Shown here piece after piece: positions 23,401 to 30,111 of a stretch of 30,111 nucleotides of DNA. The translations under genes and the position numbers were made by a program. This DNA comes from a virus. The number at the start of each line of letters is the position of its first letter. The stretch's first letter is position 1. Location of the stretch: positions 1-30,111 of the IMG/VR virus record IMGVR_UViG_3300032282_001273. The stretch is one strand, 5' to 3'. A model generated the notes under the pieces. That model had not been told where the DNA came from. It ran no database searches and was given only the letters and a program-made list of their open reading frames with translations.

Positions 23401-26400
23401 GGTCAAGATGTAACTTTAGATTATTCATATTACCTTGCACGTAAAGATAAAATTGCCATAGACTTCAGTGGTAAATTCTTTAATATTAAAGGTGTATCTT
23501 CTTTAGCACCTGTAGAACCAGTTGATCCAGCTATTGGTATGGTTCTTTATAAGTTAAGTCTTGAGCCATATACATTTGGCACAACAAATAAAAGCGTTAT
23601 TGTTGATCAAGTTGATAACAAGCGTTACACAATGCGTGATATTGGTAAATTAGAAAAACGTATTGACAATTTAGAATACTATACTTCTTTATCACTACTA
23701 GAACAAGAAACAAAATCTCTTTCTGTAACTGACTCTAAAGGTTTGGAGAGATTTAAAAATGGATTTATTGTAGATTCATTTACAGGACACAATGTTGGTG
23801 ATGTAACATCACCAGATTACCTATGCTCTGTTGATATGGAACAAGGCGAGTTGCGCCCATTCTACTCAATGGCAAACGTAAATCTTGTAGAAAATAAAAC
23901 AAATGATGCAAACCGATTAACAGCTGGATATAAACTTTATGGTGATGTAATTACATTACCTGTTAAAGAAGATATTCCACTTGTTACACAGACATATGCT
24001 TCTCGTTTAGAAAATATTAATCCGTTTGCTATTTTCACATTCCTTGGTAATATTCATATCAATCCTTCTTCTGATGACTGGTTTGAAACAGTGAAAGCAC
24101 CAGACATTGTTCGCAACGTAGAAGGTAACTATAATACTATTGCAACTCTTGCTAATAAAGCTGGTGTTTTGGGTACTGTTTGGAATGCATGGCAAACAGC
24201 TTGGGTTGGTGCAGAACGCAGTCTTGGTGTTTGGGAAACTGCATCGGGTGGAAGAAACTGGTACTCATGGGCTCAATATCAAACCATTGCACAAGATGTT
24301 GGATTGTCTCGTACTGGTGTTAAAACATCTATTCAAGTTCAATTGGACAGACAAGTTGTTGATGATAAAGTTATCTCAACTGCTGTTATTCCATATATTC
24401 GTCAACGAAATGTATTGGTACAAGTTAAAGGATTGAAACCAAATACTCGTTTCTATCCATTCTTTGATAATACAGCAGTTACTAATTATTGCACTCCATG
24501 TTCTTATCTAACATATACATTACCATCTGCAACTGCTGCAGACTTTGATACATCAAAGAATGCTGGTATTGATGCAACAGATAGAGCACGTATTATTAGT
24601 TATATTGCAAATGTTACTAATGGTGATTCTTCTGGTAACATGTGTTTAAATATTGGTGATAGAATTACTGGTAGCACATCTGGTGCAACAGCTGTAGTTA
24701 TTGGTAAAGATTATAACGAAGATACAGGTGTTCGTCGTCTACATATTGTAAATATCAGAACAGATAATGGAGCAGTGGCATTCACAACTGGTGAAACTAT
24801 TACTGCCTACGGTACTGGCTCTGGTGCAACTGCAACTATTAGTGGCACTATGCCTAATAATGGTGTACAGGGTGGTGCGTTAACAACTAACTTTGCTGGT
24901 GATTTGAATTTTATTTTCTGGATTCCAAATTACGATTCTATTAGATTCCGTACAGGTACTCGTGAATTTAAGTTATTAGATGTAACTACTGCTGATGGAC
25001 AATCAACATCTTCTGCAAAAGTTCAATACGAATCAACTGGTACTCTTCAAACTAGACAACAGACTATTAACTCTGTGCGTAATGCCGTTATCACTCAAGA
25101 AGTTGTTAGCGAGAGCACTACAATAACTAACACATCAAATCGTCTTCTTGCTTCTTACTATACTTGGTGGGATCCACTTGCGCAGACATTCTTGGTTCAA
25201 TCTCCAGGTGGTGCGTTCTTAAGTAAAGTTGATATTTTCTTTGCCACTAAAGATCACGCAGTACCAGTTAATCTGGAAATTCGTGAAGTGGTTAATGGAT
25301 ATCCAGGTAAAAAAGTTCTTCCATTCTCTAAAGTCACTCTAAAACCTGACCAAGTTAATGCTCCAGTGGCTGGTGCTACAATTGATACCGCCAAGTTTAA
25401 TACTGTTACTCTTGATGGTGCCACTGTTGCAAAATATGATAAAGCAACAACATTTGTGTTCCCATCTCCTGTTTATGTTCAGGATGGACAAGAATACGCT
25501 ATCGTATTATCATCTGATTCAAATAACTATAAAGTTTGGATTTCTCAGATGGGTGATCAGATTCCTGGATCGTCAAGAACTATTTCTGAGCAACCATATG
25601 CTGGTGTTCTGTTCAAATCACAAAACGCATCTACATGGACTGCTAATCAAGACCAAGATTTGAAATTTACAGTTTATCGCTGTAAGTTTGATGTTGAACG
25701 TACTGGTAGTGTTGAGTTTGTTAATGATGTATTGTCCACCAATTTAATTGAAATGGATCCATTCCAGACTGCAAGCGGAACAAATAAACTCCGTGTATGG
25801 CATCAAAACCATGGAATGTTTACCGACTCAAAAGTAGTATTTGATAATATTGATAAAACAGTTTATCAAGGTACTGCTGCAACAGGAACATTTACTTGTA
25901 GTGATACTAGTACTACTGTTACTGGTACAGGAACATCATTCTTATCAATATTAAATCCTGTTGGAACCACATTCATTCGTGCCTCAGATAATAAAGTTAT
26001 CGGAACTATTGCATCAGTAACTGACAATACTCATTTAACATTAACTTCTAATGCTTCTACATTAGTCACTTCTGCTGTTGCGTTTACGTTGGCTCCATCG
26101 ATGAATGGAATTCCTGTCACACAAATTTATACTAGTGCTGCAGCAAATGCTCAAATTCAGCATACAATTAGTGATGTCGATTTAGACTCATATTGTATTA
26201 CCGTTTCTACCAATGCGACAAGCACTGGATATGGTGGTGGTGCTAAAGTTCTTGCAAGTAGTAATGTGGTTTATGATACAGCAATTCCATCAATACAAGC
26301 GCAGATTTTCTCAGATACAAATATTGACTATACTATGAAGACTACTTCTGGTAAATCAGTGGATGGTTCGGAAACTCCATATACGTATGGAACATATAAA

Positions 26401-27549
26401 GGTATTATTCCAAACAACAATAATAACTTTAATGCACCTCAAGTAGTCGCTTCCACAGTTAATCAGTCTGCAGGTAAAACTGTAACATTACAAGCAACTA
26501 TCACTTCTAGTAATAATGCGTTGTCTCCTATTATTGATACTCATAGAACTTCATTAATTGCAGTTTCTAATAAGATTAATAATCCATCTGAAACTAATAT
26601 CAACGTATCAGTGCTTGATAATAGAACAGTATTTACTGGTGCCACTGGAGCCTTCGCATTTAGCGGTAAAACTATCACCAATTCAAACACTACTGCTTTA
26701 GCTGCTACAGTTGCTATTTCTGGATCTACAGGGCAGTTTACTTGTGGTAATTCTATTTTGGCTGTTGGTGATTTAATTACTATCACTGGGTCGAAAGGTG
26801 GAACTTCTACCTTCACTGGTTATACTTCTGGCACAACTTATAAAGTTTCTGCTGTTACTGGTACTTCACCAAGCGTAACTGGTTTTACTCTAACGACTAC
26901 TTCTGATGGTGCATTGTCAACTGCAGCTGGTACTTTGACTGGTTTGACTTATACAGTTACAAGTTCCTCTGTTGCTGCTTTAATGCCAAATATTCAAGTC
27001 GGTAAATATATCACTATTTCTGGAGCTACTACTTCTGCAAATAATGGAACATATTTGGTGACTGGTGTTAGTGGAGACGCATCAACATTAGGAACGATTA
27101 CTGTTGATAGAACTGCAAACTTCACTAGCGAATCGGCTGTTTCTGGAACCACTGTTGTTGTAAGAACTCTATTCGTAGATGAGATTGCTCCGATTGGTAG
27201 TTCTTCAATAAATAAATATATCTCAAGAGCAATTACTCTGGCCAATCCATCTACTTTCTTTAGAATTAGATACGCTGGTAATATTCCACAAGAAGCCGAT
27301 GTAAAGGTTTACTATAAAGTTTCTCCTGTTGGATCTACGCTAGATTTTGATAGAATTAACTGGACTTTAACTGCTCCAGATTCTGCAATCGTTAAGGTTC
27401 AAAACGGAGATTCAACCTTTATTGATGTGGATTACTCCGAAGAGGGATTAGCTCAATTTGACGTGATTGCAGTTAAGATTGTTATGCAGTCTACTAATAG
27501 TTCTGCGATTCCTAAGATCAAAGATTTACGAATTATAGCGTGTGCATAA
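20476..27549 (+). CDS. Giant DUF4815 baseplate/tail-fibre structural protein (T4 gp10 position)
   Basis: The 2357-residue protein opens with the DUF4815 signature: MLDFNTEPYNDDFDENNKFY, then FRPSFAVQARELTQLQSILQ, FKQGAMVIPG, and YYVNGYFVLCDTQTIILDKY with a later YNYAAPGAHRYYIDL. This family is found in T4-like cyanophages as a large virion protein following gp8; T4 has gp9/gp10 there, without obvious similarity. Two copies of the gp8-type Trp module occur at about residues 255-305 and 377-431. Further beta-rich inserts include GDRITGSTSGATAVVIGKDY (about 1392-1458) and a Thr/Ser/Gly-rich block around residues 2050-2230. A YTWWDPLAQTFLVQSPGGAF segment near 1560 begins a conserved late domain, followed by VNLEIREVVNGYPGK. 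It is probably a wedge-peripheral pin or fibre anchor. AGGAT lies about 11 bases before the ATG. Confidence 0.85.
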   Translation: MLDFNTEPYNDDFDENNKFYRILFRPSFAVQARELTQLQSILQKQIAYHGNHIFKQGAMVIPGQISLDTKYNYVKLQTYYGSEVIETYITNFQGREIIGDSGVTATVLKVVREEGSDETTLYVRYKKGGSDTVTKTFSNNEVITTTSGTGTYTVQAIASNATGVGSAATIQRGVYYVNGYFVLCDTQTIILDKYTNNPTYRVGLTINEVKTTPEDDETLLDNAQTSYNYAAPGAHRYYIDLVLTKIPLLNSAYTWTATTKVAEGDIVKSGTLFYQVTSAGTTGSSAPSHTSGTSSNGSATLRYIQTYVASLDVDSDSNFIELLTTDSGLVQQQVNTTNYAEIEKTLARRTFDESGNYTVKPFKIDVREHRNNNRGEWVTDIAYLIGDVVTHNSKTYVATNNGTSKTVAPVHTTGTVSDSSTTGGVLWEYNETPYYNRGIYSPTDANNPGSDTKLAIGLEPGKAYVQGYELEKIVTEYVTIDKAQDSVQVNDSYLTTPVGNYVLVSNINSLPPFDSTSGMPSVTLYNRFTSSVGVAPASATAVGTARVRGIEWDNGTIGTQTAVYKLYLFDVQLTTGYDFARDVKSFYYSRSDSNLNFTADIKEITTNLIGSGTTYTSYPGTRGASTTIYGINTAFSGGTTTPVVSPALKVGDYISFITPTGVVRRRVVTITNNQQIDVDSSLTIDGITPALIQTAVQEPRNDSLIYPLPNYAIKSVRASDGITKNIIYYGIQYLTGSTGSGSGGYCTLPLTTSSGVFADPAETDNYILVYNDATAGGVVVNPTSYTSGGSSSITFTLPDTYASKEFIVMATVKKVDIGEKSKTLSTATVTLTTQATASKPVLSLGKADILRIKSIKMDTGTYASPTGSYTIDISDRYDLDNGQRDTHYDLGKLILKQSYSPPSAPIAITFDWFEHGTGDYFTKNSYPIDTDIKAVDVPSYDAYSLRDVLDFRPRIGDGGVTFNGANSSFSMLPKRGQDVTLDYSYYLARKDKIAIDFSGKFFNIKGVSSLAPVEPVDPAIGMVLYKLSLEPYTFGTTNKSVIVDQVDNKRYTMRDIGKLEKRIDNLEYYTSLSLLEQETKSLSVTDSKGLERFKNGFIVDSFTGHNVGDVTSPDYLCSVDMEQGELRPFYSMANVNLVENKTNDANRLTAGYKLYGDVITLPVKEDIPLVTQTYASRLENINPFAIFTFLGNIHINPSSDDWFETVKAPDIVRNVEGNYNTIATLANKAGVLGTVWNAWQTAWVGAERSLGVWETASGGRNWYSWAQYQTIAQDVGLSRTGVKTSIQVQLDRQVVDDKVISTAVIPYIRQRNVLVQVKGLKPNTRFYPFFDNTAVTNYCTPCSYLTYTLPSATAADFDTSKNAGIDATDRARIISYIANVTNGDSSGNMCLNIGDRITGSTSGATAVVIGKDYNEDTGVRRLHIVNIRTDNGAVAFTTGETITAYGTGSGATATISGTMPNNGVQGGALTTNFAGDLNFIFWIPNYDSIRFRTGTREFKLLDVTTADGQSTSSAKVQYESTGTLQTRQQTINSVRNAVITQEVVSESTTITNTSNRLLASYYTWWDPLAQTFLVQSPGGAFLSKVDIFFATKDHAVPVNLEIREVVNGYPGKKVLPFSKVTLKPDQVNAPVAGATIDTAKFNTVTLDGATVAKYDKATTFVFPSPVYVQDGQEYAIVLSSDSNNYKVWISQMGDQIPGSSRTISEQPYAGVLFKSQNASTWTANQDQDLKFTVYRCKFDVERTGSVEFVNDVLSTNLIEMDPFQTASGTNKLRVWHQNHGMFTDSKVVFDNIDKTVYQGTAATGTFTCSDTSTTVTGTGTSFLSILNPVGTTFIRASDNKVIGTIASVTDNTHLTLTSNASTLVTSAVAFTLAPSMNGIPVTQIYTSAAANAQIQHTISDVDLDSYCITVSTNATSTGYGGGAKVLASSNVVYDTAIPSIQAQIFSDTNIDYTMKTTSGKSVDGSETPYTYGTYKGIIPNNNNNFNAPQVVASTVNQSAGKTVTLQATITSSNNALSPIIDTHRTSLIAVSNKINNPSETNINVSVLDNRTVFTGATGAFAFSGKTITNSNTTALAATVAISGSTGQFTCGNSILAVGDLITITGSKGGTSTFTGYTSGTTYKVSAVTGTSPSVTGFTLTTTSDGALSTAAGTLTGLTYTVTSSSVAALMPNIQVGKYITISGATTSANNGTYLVTGVSGDASTLGTITVDRTANFTSESAVSGTTVVVRTLFVDEIAPIGSSSINKYISRAITLANPSTFFRIRYAGNIPQEADVKVYYKVSPVGSTLDFDRINWTLTAPDSAIVKVQNGDSTFIDVDYSEEGLAQFDVIAVKIVMQSTNSSAIPKIKDLRIIACA
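21238..21768 (+). repeat. Two further copies of the gp8 Trp module in the DUF4815 gene
   Basis: The units lie at about 21238-21390 and 21604-21768. The first (W.ATTKVAEGD, then GTTGSSAPSHTSG, NGSATLRY) is clearly related to the gp8 copies; the second (W.TDIAYLIGDVV, APVHTTGTVSD, LWEY) is more diverged. They are separated by the stretch that belongs to the DUF4815 core, so they look like insertions in the framework. Confidence 0.8.
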
Positions 27550-27550
27550 T

Positions 27551-27781
27551 ATGTTCCTAAAGGTACAAGGCGATCCAAGTTTAGTTAGAGACAGCAACAC
27601 TATGGCTATCCTAAATACTAATGGAACAGAATATGAGAACTATATTCGTAGAAGACAGGCTTTAATGTCTGATAAAGAGCAGTTGGCTACTCAGGCACAA
27701 GAAATAAATAACATAAAACAAGATTTGAGTGAAATCAAACAGATGCTATCAGCATTATTGCAAGATCGTATAAAAGGATAA
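27551..27781 (+). CDS. Small conserved T4-like protein with C-terminal coiled coil
   Basis: The 76-residue protein begins MFLKVQGDPSLVRDSNTMAI, followed by LNTNGTEYENYIRRRQ and a heptad-like helix (about residues 40-72, EINNIKQDLSEIKQMLSALL). I recall similar small proteins after the large structural gene in T4-like cyanophages, without known function. I chose ATG 27551 over an in-frame GTG at 27542 because FLKV...LVRD agrees with the family start and the TAATATG junction matches the one before the 11771 gene. A trimer-forming or bridging role is only a guess from the coiled coil. Confidence 0.75.
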   Translation: MFLKVQGDPSLVRDSNTMAILNTNGTEYENYIRRRQALMSDKEQLATQAQEINNIKQDLSEIKQMLSALLQDRIKG

Positions 27782-27784
27782 TAA

Positions 27785-28780
27785 ATGTCAACAATAGTCT
27801 TAAGAGCGACTAAAGGGTCTCCTCTTACTAATACTGAAGTCGATGCTAACTTTAGTAACTTAAACACAGATAAAATTGAGTCCACCTATTCTGGTGCGAT
27901 GAATAGTTTAACTGGCGGTACTTCTATCGCCACTGTGGGAACAGTTACTGCAGGTACTTGGTCGGCAACAGCCATTGCTGCGACCAAAGGTGGTACTGGT
28001 TTAACTGCTTACGCTACTGGCGATACAATTTATGCGAGTGCCTCAAATACTTTAAGTAAATTAACCAAACCATCAGTTACCTCTATTTTGCAGATGGACT
28101 CAGCTGGAACTCCTTCATGGGTTTCATTGGCTGCAACTAATATTACTTCACTTGGTACTATCACTTCTGGTACTTGGAATGGTTCTGTTATTGCTCCTGC
28201 ATATGGTGGTACTGGTGTCGCAAATAATGCAGCAAATACTATAACATTTACAGGTAGTTATGCTCTTGGTCTCACACTAACTGCAGCGACTTCAGTTACT
28301 CTACCAACAACTGGTACATTGGCTACTCGTGCAGGATCTGAGGCACTTACAAATAAAAGTATTAATGGAATGACCATTACTGCAAGTACTGGTACATTTA
28401 CTTTAGCCAATGCTAAGACTTTAACTGCTTCTAATACACTAACATTTACTGGTACTGATGGATCTTCAGCTGATTTTGGCTCAGGTGGTACTGTTGCCTA
28501 TACAAACGTAGGTACTTTATCAAGTTTAGCATCGGTTGGTACAATTACAACTGGTACTTGGTCAGCAACTGCTATTGCAGCCACTAAAGGTGGTACTGGT
28601 TTAACTGCTTACGCTACTGGTGATTTGATTTATGCGTCTGCGGCAAATACCCTAAGTAAATTAACAGTAGGTTCAGAAGGACAACTTATGGTTGTAGAGA
28701 GCGGTGCTCCTGCATGGATAACTTCTCCATACGCATCAACAGGTAAGGCTATTGCAATGGCAATGGTTTTTGGCGGATAA
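27785..28780 (+). CDS. Repeat-rich tail fibre protein
   Basis: The 331-residue protein has the N-terminus TIVLRATKGSPLTNTEVDANFSNLNTDKIE, typical of aquatic phage fibre proteins, followed by beta repeats of the form GTWNGSVIAPAYGGTGV and GTWSATAIAATKGGTGLTAY. Two nearly identical 38-residue units (about residues 57-94 and 257-294) lie exactly 600 bases apart and share a 35-base perfect match. Such GTW...GGTG repeats build fibrous shafts, and short C-terminal sequences often need a trimerisation or adaptor partner; the C-terminus (GKAIAMAMVFGG) is short. AAAGGA lies just before the ATG. Role in host contact is inferred from family. Confidence 0.8.
   Translation: MSTIVLRATKGSPLTNTEVDANFSNLNTDKIESTYSGAMNSLTGGTSIATVGTVTAGTWSATAIAATKGGTGLTAYATGDTIYASASNTLSKLTKPSVTSILQMDSAGTPSWVSLAATNITSLGTITSGTWNGSVIAPAYGGTGVANNAANTITFTGSYALGLTLTAATSVTLPTTGTLATRAGSEALTNKSINGMTITASTGTFTLANAKTLTASNTLTFTGTDGSSADFGSGGTVAYTNVGTLSSLASVGTITTGTWSATAIAATKGGTGLTAYATGDLIYASAANTLSKLTVGSEGQLMVVESGAPAWITSPYASTGKAIAMAMVFGG
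27986..28620 (+). repeat. 35-bp perfect direct repeat in the fibre gene
   Basis: Bases 27986-28020 and 28586-28620 are identical, inside a longer near-identical pair about 110 bases long, spaced exactly 600 bases apart and in frame. Recombination between them would delete or duplicate 200 codons without breaking the frame. Confidence 0.9.
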
Positions 28781-28798
28781 TTTTAAGAGGAAATAAAC

Positions 28799-29203
28799 AT
28801 GGCAAATCCAAACATTGTATCAGTTACAACCATTAATGGTGGTACTGCATACCAAGCATTAACAAACACAAATGATAACGCTTTGATTAGCAATGCTGCA
28901 TCTAGCGGTACTATCATTAAAGTAAATAACATTTTCGTATCAAACGTGAATGGTGTTTCAGCTGCGACTGTATCACTATCATTCCGTTCTGCTGCAAACG
29001 CTGTAACTAGCGGTACATTGACTACTGCTTCTAGCGGTACTGCATATCGTATGGTATATCAAATTTCTGTTCCTGCAAATACAACTTTAATGTTGTTGGA
29101 TAAAGCAGGTGCGATTTATTTGACAGAAAATACATCAATGTCTGTACAGGCTGGCACAGCAAGTTACTTAGAAGTGGTTGCTTCATACGAAACAATTTCT
29201 TAA
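28799..29203 (+). CDS. Small beta-rich virion-associated protein
   Basis: The 134-residue protein begins MANPNIVSVTTINGGTAYQA and ends YLEVVASYETIS. Its middle has alternating strands (IIKVNNIFVSNVNGVSAATV) and a late LMLLDKAGAIYLTENTSMSV hairpin. I recall it as a widespread small protein of T4-like cyanophages, usually hypothetical or structural. A strong AAGAGGAA lies at 28784-28791 before the ATG. Its place between fibre genes and its jelly-roll-like strand pattern suggest a fibre-tip or decoration protein; neither is shown. Confidence 0.7.
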   Translation: MANPNIVSVTTINGGTAYQALTNTNDNALISNAASSGTIIKVNNIFVSNVNGVSAATVSLSFRSAANAVTSGTLTTASSGTAYRMVYQISVPANTTLMLLDKAGAIYLTENTSMSVQAGTASYLEVVASYETIS

Positions 29204-29238
29204 TTTTTAGTTAGTAGATTTGAACGAGAAGAGACAAC

Positions 29239-30111
29239 ATGTCTAAAAGATATCCAGGAAATTTTATTACTGGTAATCCAGTAGCATTATCACAAACATC
29301 AAACGCTGGTGTTTGGGATTTAAAAGATCAATATCAGGCTACTGGTAATAATACTTGGCAAGAAACTGATGGTATCTATGAGATTGATAAATCCGTAAGA
29401 TTTAGAGGTGCTAACGGTAATACTTTTTCACGCACTAATCCAGCTGCTGGAAATCAAAAAACTTGGACAATGAGTTTTTGGACTAAGCGTGGAAAGTTAT
29501 CCTATAGTAACGATATTATGGGTTGCTATTCATCTGGTACTGATACTGCTAATTTTGAAGCAAGATTTACATCATCAAATGATGGTTTTTATGTCATTTT
29601 ATGGAATTATGTATCTCAAACAACTGCAGCATTTCGTGACCCAACTGCTTGGTATCATGTTGTTTTAATATTGGACACAACACAAGCTGGAACTTCATCT
29701 GGGTCAAAAATAAAAGTTTACATCAATGGTGTTTTGCAATCTTGGTCATCAGATGGTATTAGTGCAAATATTTCTCAAAATACTAATTTAGCTTGGAATG
29801 GTACTACCACACAATGGCTTGGTAGATGGCAAGGATCAGATGGTGGTGGTTATTATTATGATGGTCATATTACTGAAGTCAATTTTATTGATGGTCAGGC
29901 ATTAGACGCATCATACTTTGGTTATACTGATTCCATCACTGGTATTTGGCAACCAAAGCGTTACACTGGTTCATATGGTGTCACTGGATATTATTTGCCA
30001 TTTAAAGATACCACTAATCTTTATGGGTTAGGATGCGATAGAAAAGCAACATCGTCTTTAACCAATTATATTTCTGGCACACCTTTTACTTCATCTACAA
30101 ATAAATGGGGT
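29239..30111 (+). CDS. LamG/concanavalin-like fibre or adhesin protein, 3'-truncated by the window edge
   Basis: An ATG at 29239 opens a frame running to the window end (291 codons, no stop). The N-terminus reads SKRYPGNFITGNPVALSQTS followed by GVWDLKDQYQATG; the rest has the laminin-G/lectin pattern: SVRFRGANGNTFSRT, KTWTMSFWTKRG, WYHVVLILDTTQAG, KIKVYINGVLQSW, YYYDGHITEVNFIDGQAL. Such proteins are common in aquatic phages beside tail fibres and probably bind host surface sugars. The binding specificity cannot be told. AGAAGAG precedes the start by about seven bases. The C-terminal part lies outside the window. Confidence 0.85.
   Translation, partial: MSKRYPGNFITGNPVALSQTSNAGVWDLKDQYQATGNNTWQETDGIYEIDKSVRFRGANGNTFSRTNPAAGNQKTWTMSFWTKRGKLSYSNDIMGCYSSGTDTANFEARFTSSNDGFYVILWNYVSQTTAAFRDPTAWYHVVLILDTTQAGTSSGSKIKVYINGVLQSWSSDGISANISQNTNLAWNGTTTQWLGRWQGSDGGGYYYDGHITEVNFIDGQALDASYFGYTDSITGIWQPKRYTGSYGVTGYYLPFKDTTNLYGLGCDRKATSSLTNYISGTPFTSSTNKWG

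Noticed and set aside
27542-27550. GTG start for the small coiled-coil protein
   Set aside because: ATG 27551 gives the expected MFLKV start and a clean TAATATG junction.

Overview
The window is a gene-dense, AT-rich piece of a T4-superfamily contractile-tailed phage (myovirus) genome, carrying the baseplate, tail-hub and tail-fibre region. Nearly every gene reads as a T4 structural homologue in the shortened or reshuffled form I associate with T4-like cyanophages and other aquatic T4-like phages. I see no tRNA, integrase, insertion sequence, CRISPR array or metabolic gene. The host cannot be fixed from this window; an aquatic bacterium is an inference from the cyanophage-like protein forms and the A/T-rich codon choice.

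Layout. (1) 1-771, plus: the 3' part of the single-stranded-DNA-binding protein gene (gp32), ending at a strong hairpin terminator. (2) 821-5946, minus, transcribed right to left: gp4 head completion, a gp2-like protein, gp54 tube initiator, gp16 small terminase, gp26 hub/chaperone, a short gp51-like frame, an unlisted 49-residue ORF, and a 609-residue tape-measure-like protein. (3) 5944-5997: a compact divergent promoter region with T4-late-type motifs. (4) 5998-17045, plus: gp48, gp53, gp27, gp5, an unknown protein, a PAAR tip (gp5.4), gp25, gp6 and a gp7-position protein, mostly joined by TAATG stop/start overlaps. (5) 17065-30111, plus: a small structural protein, an enlarged gp8, a 2357-residue DUF4815 protein, a small coiled-coil protein, a repeat-rich fibre protein, a small beta protein, and a truncated LamG-like adhesin running off the window.

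How the genes work together. gp27, gp5 and PAAR form the central spike. gp25, gp6, gp53, gp8 and the gp7-position protein build the wedges. gp48 and gp54 start the tail tube on the hub. gp26, gp51 and the tape-measure candidate would set tube length. gp16, gp2 and gp4 act in packaging and head completion. The 3' genes supply the host-contacting fibres.

Most notable: gp26 ends in a run of eight T directly before its stop codon, with a Shine-Dalgarno-like GGAGGG nine bases upstream, and the gp51-like frame lies in the -1 frame without a good start of its own. This looks like a programmed -1 frameshift producing a gp26-gp51 fusion, directly upstream of the tape-measure candidate, as in lambda G/GT-type tail chaperones. 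Also notable: gp5 carries two predicted wall-degrading domains, and one ~50-residue module recurs six times across gp8 and the DUF4815 protein.
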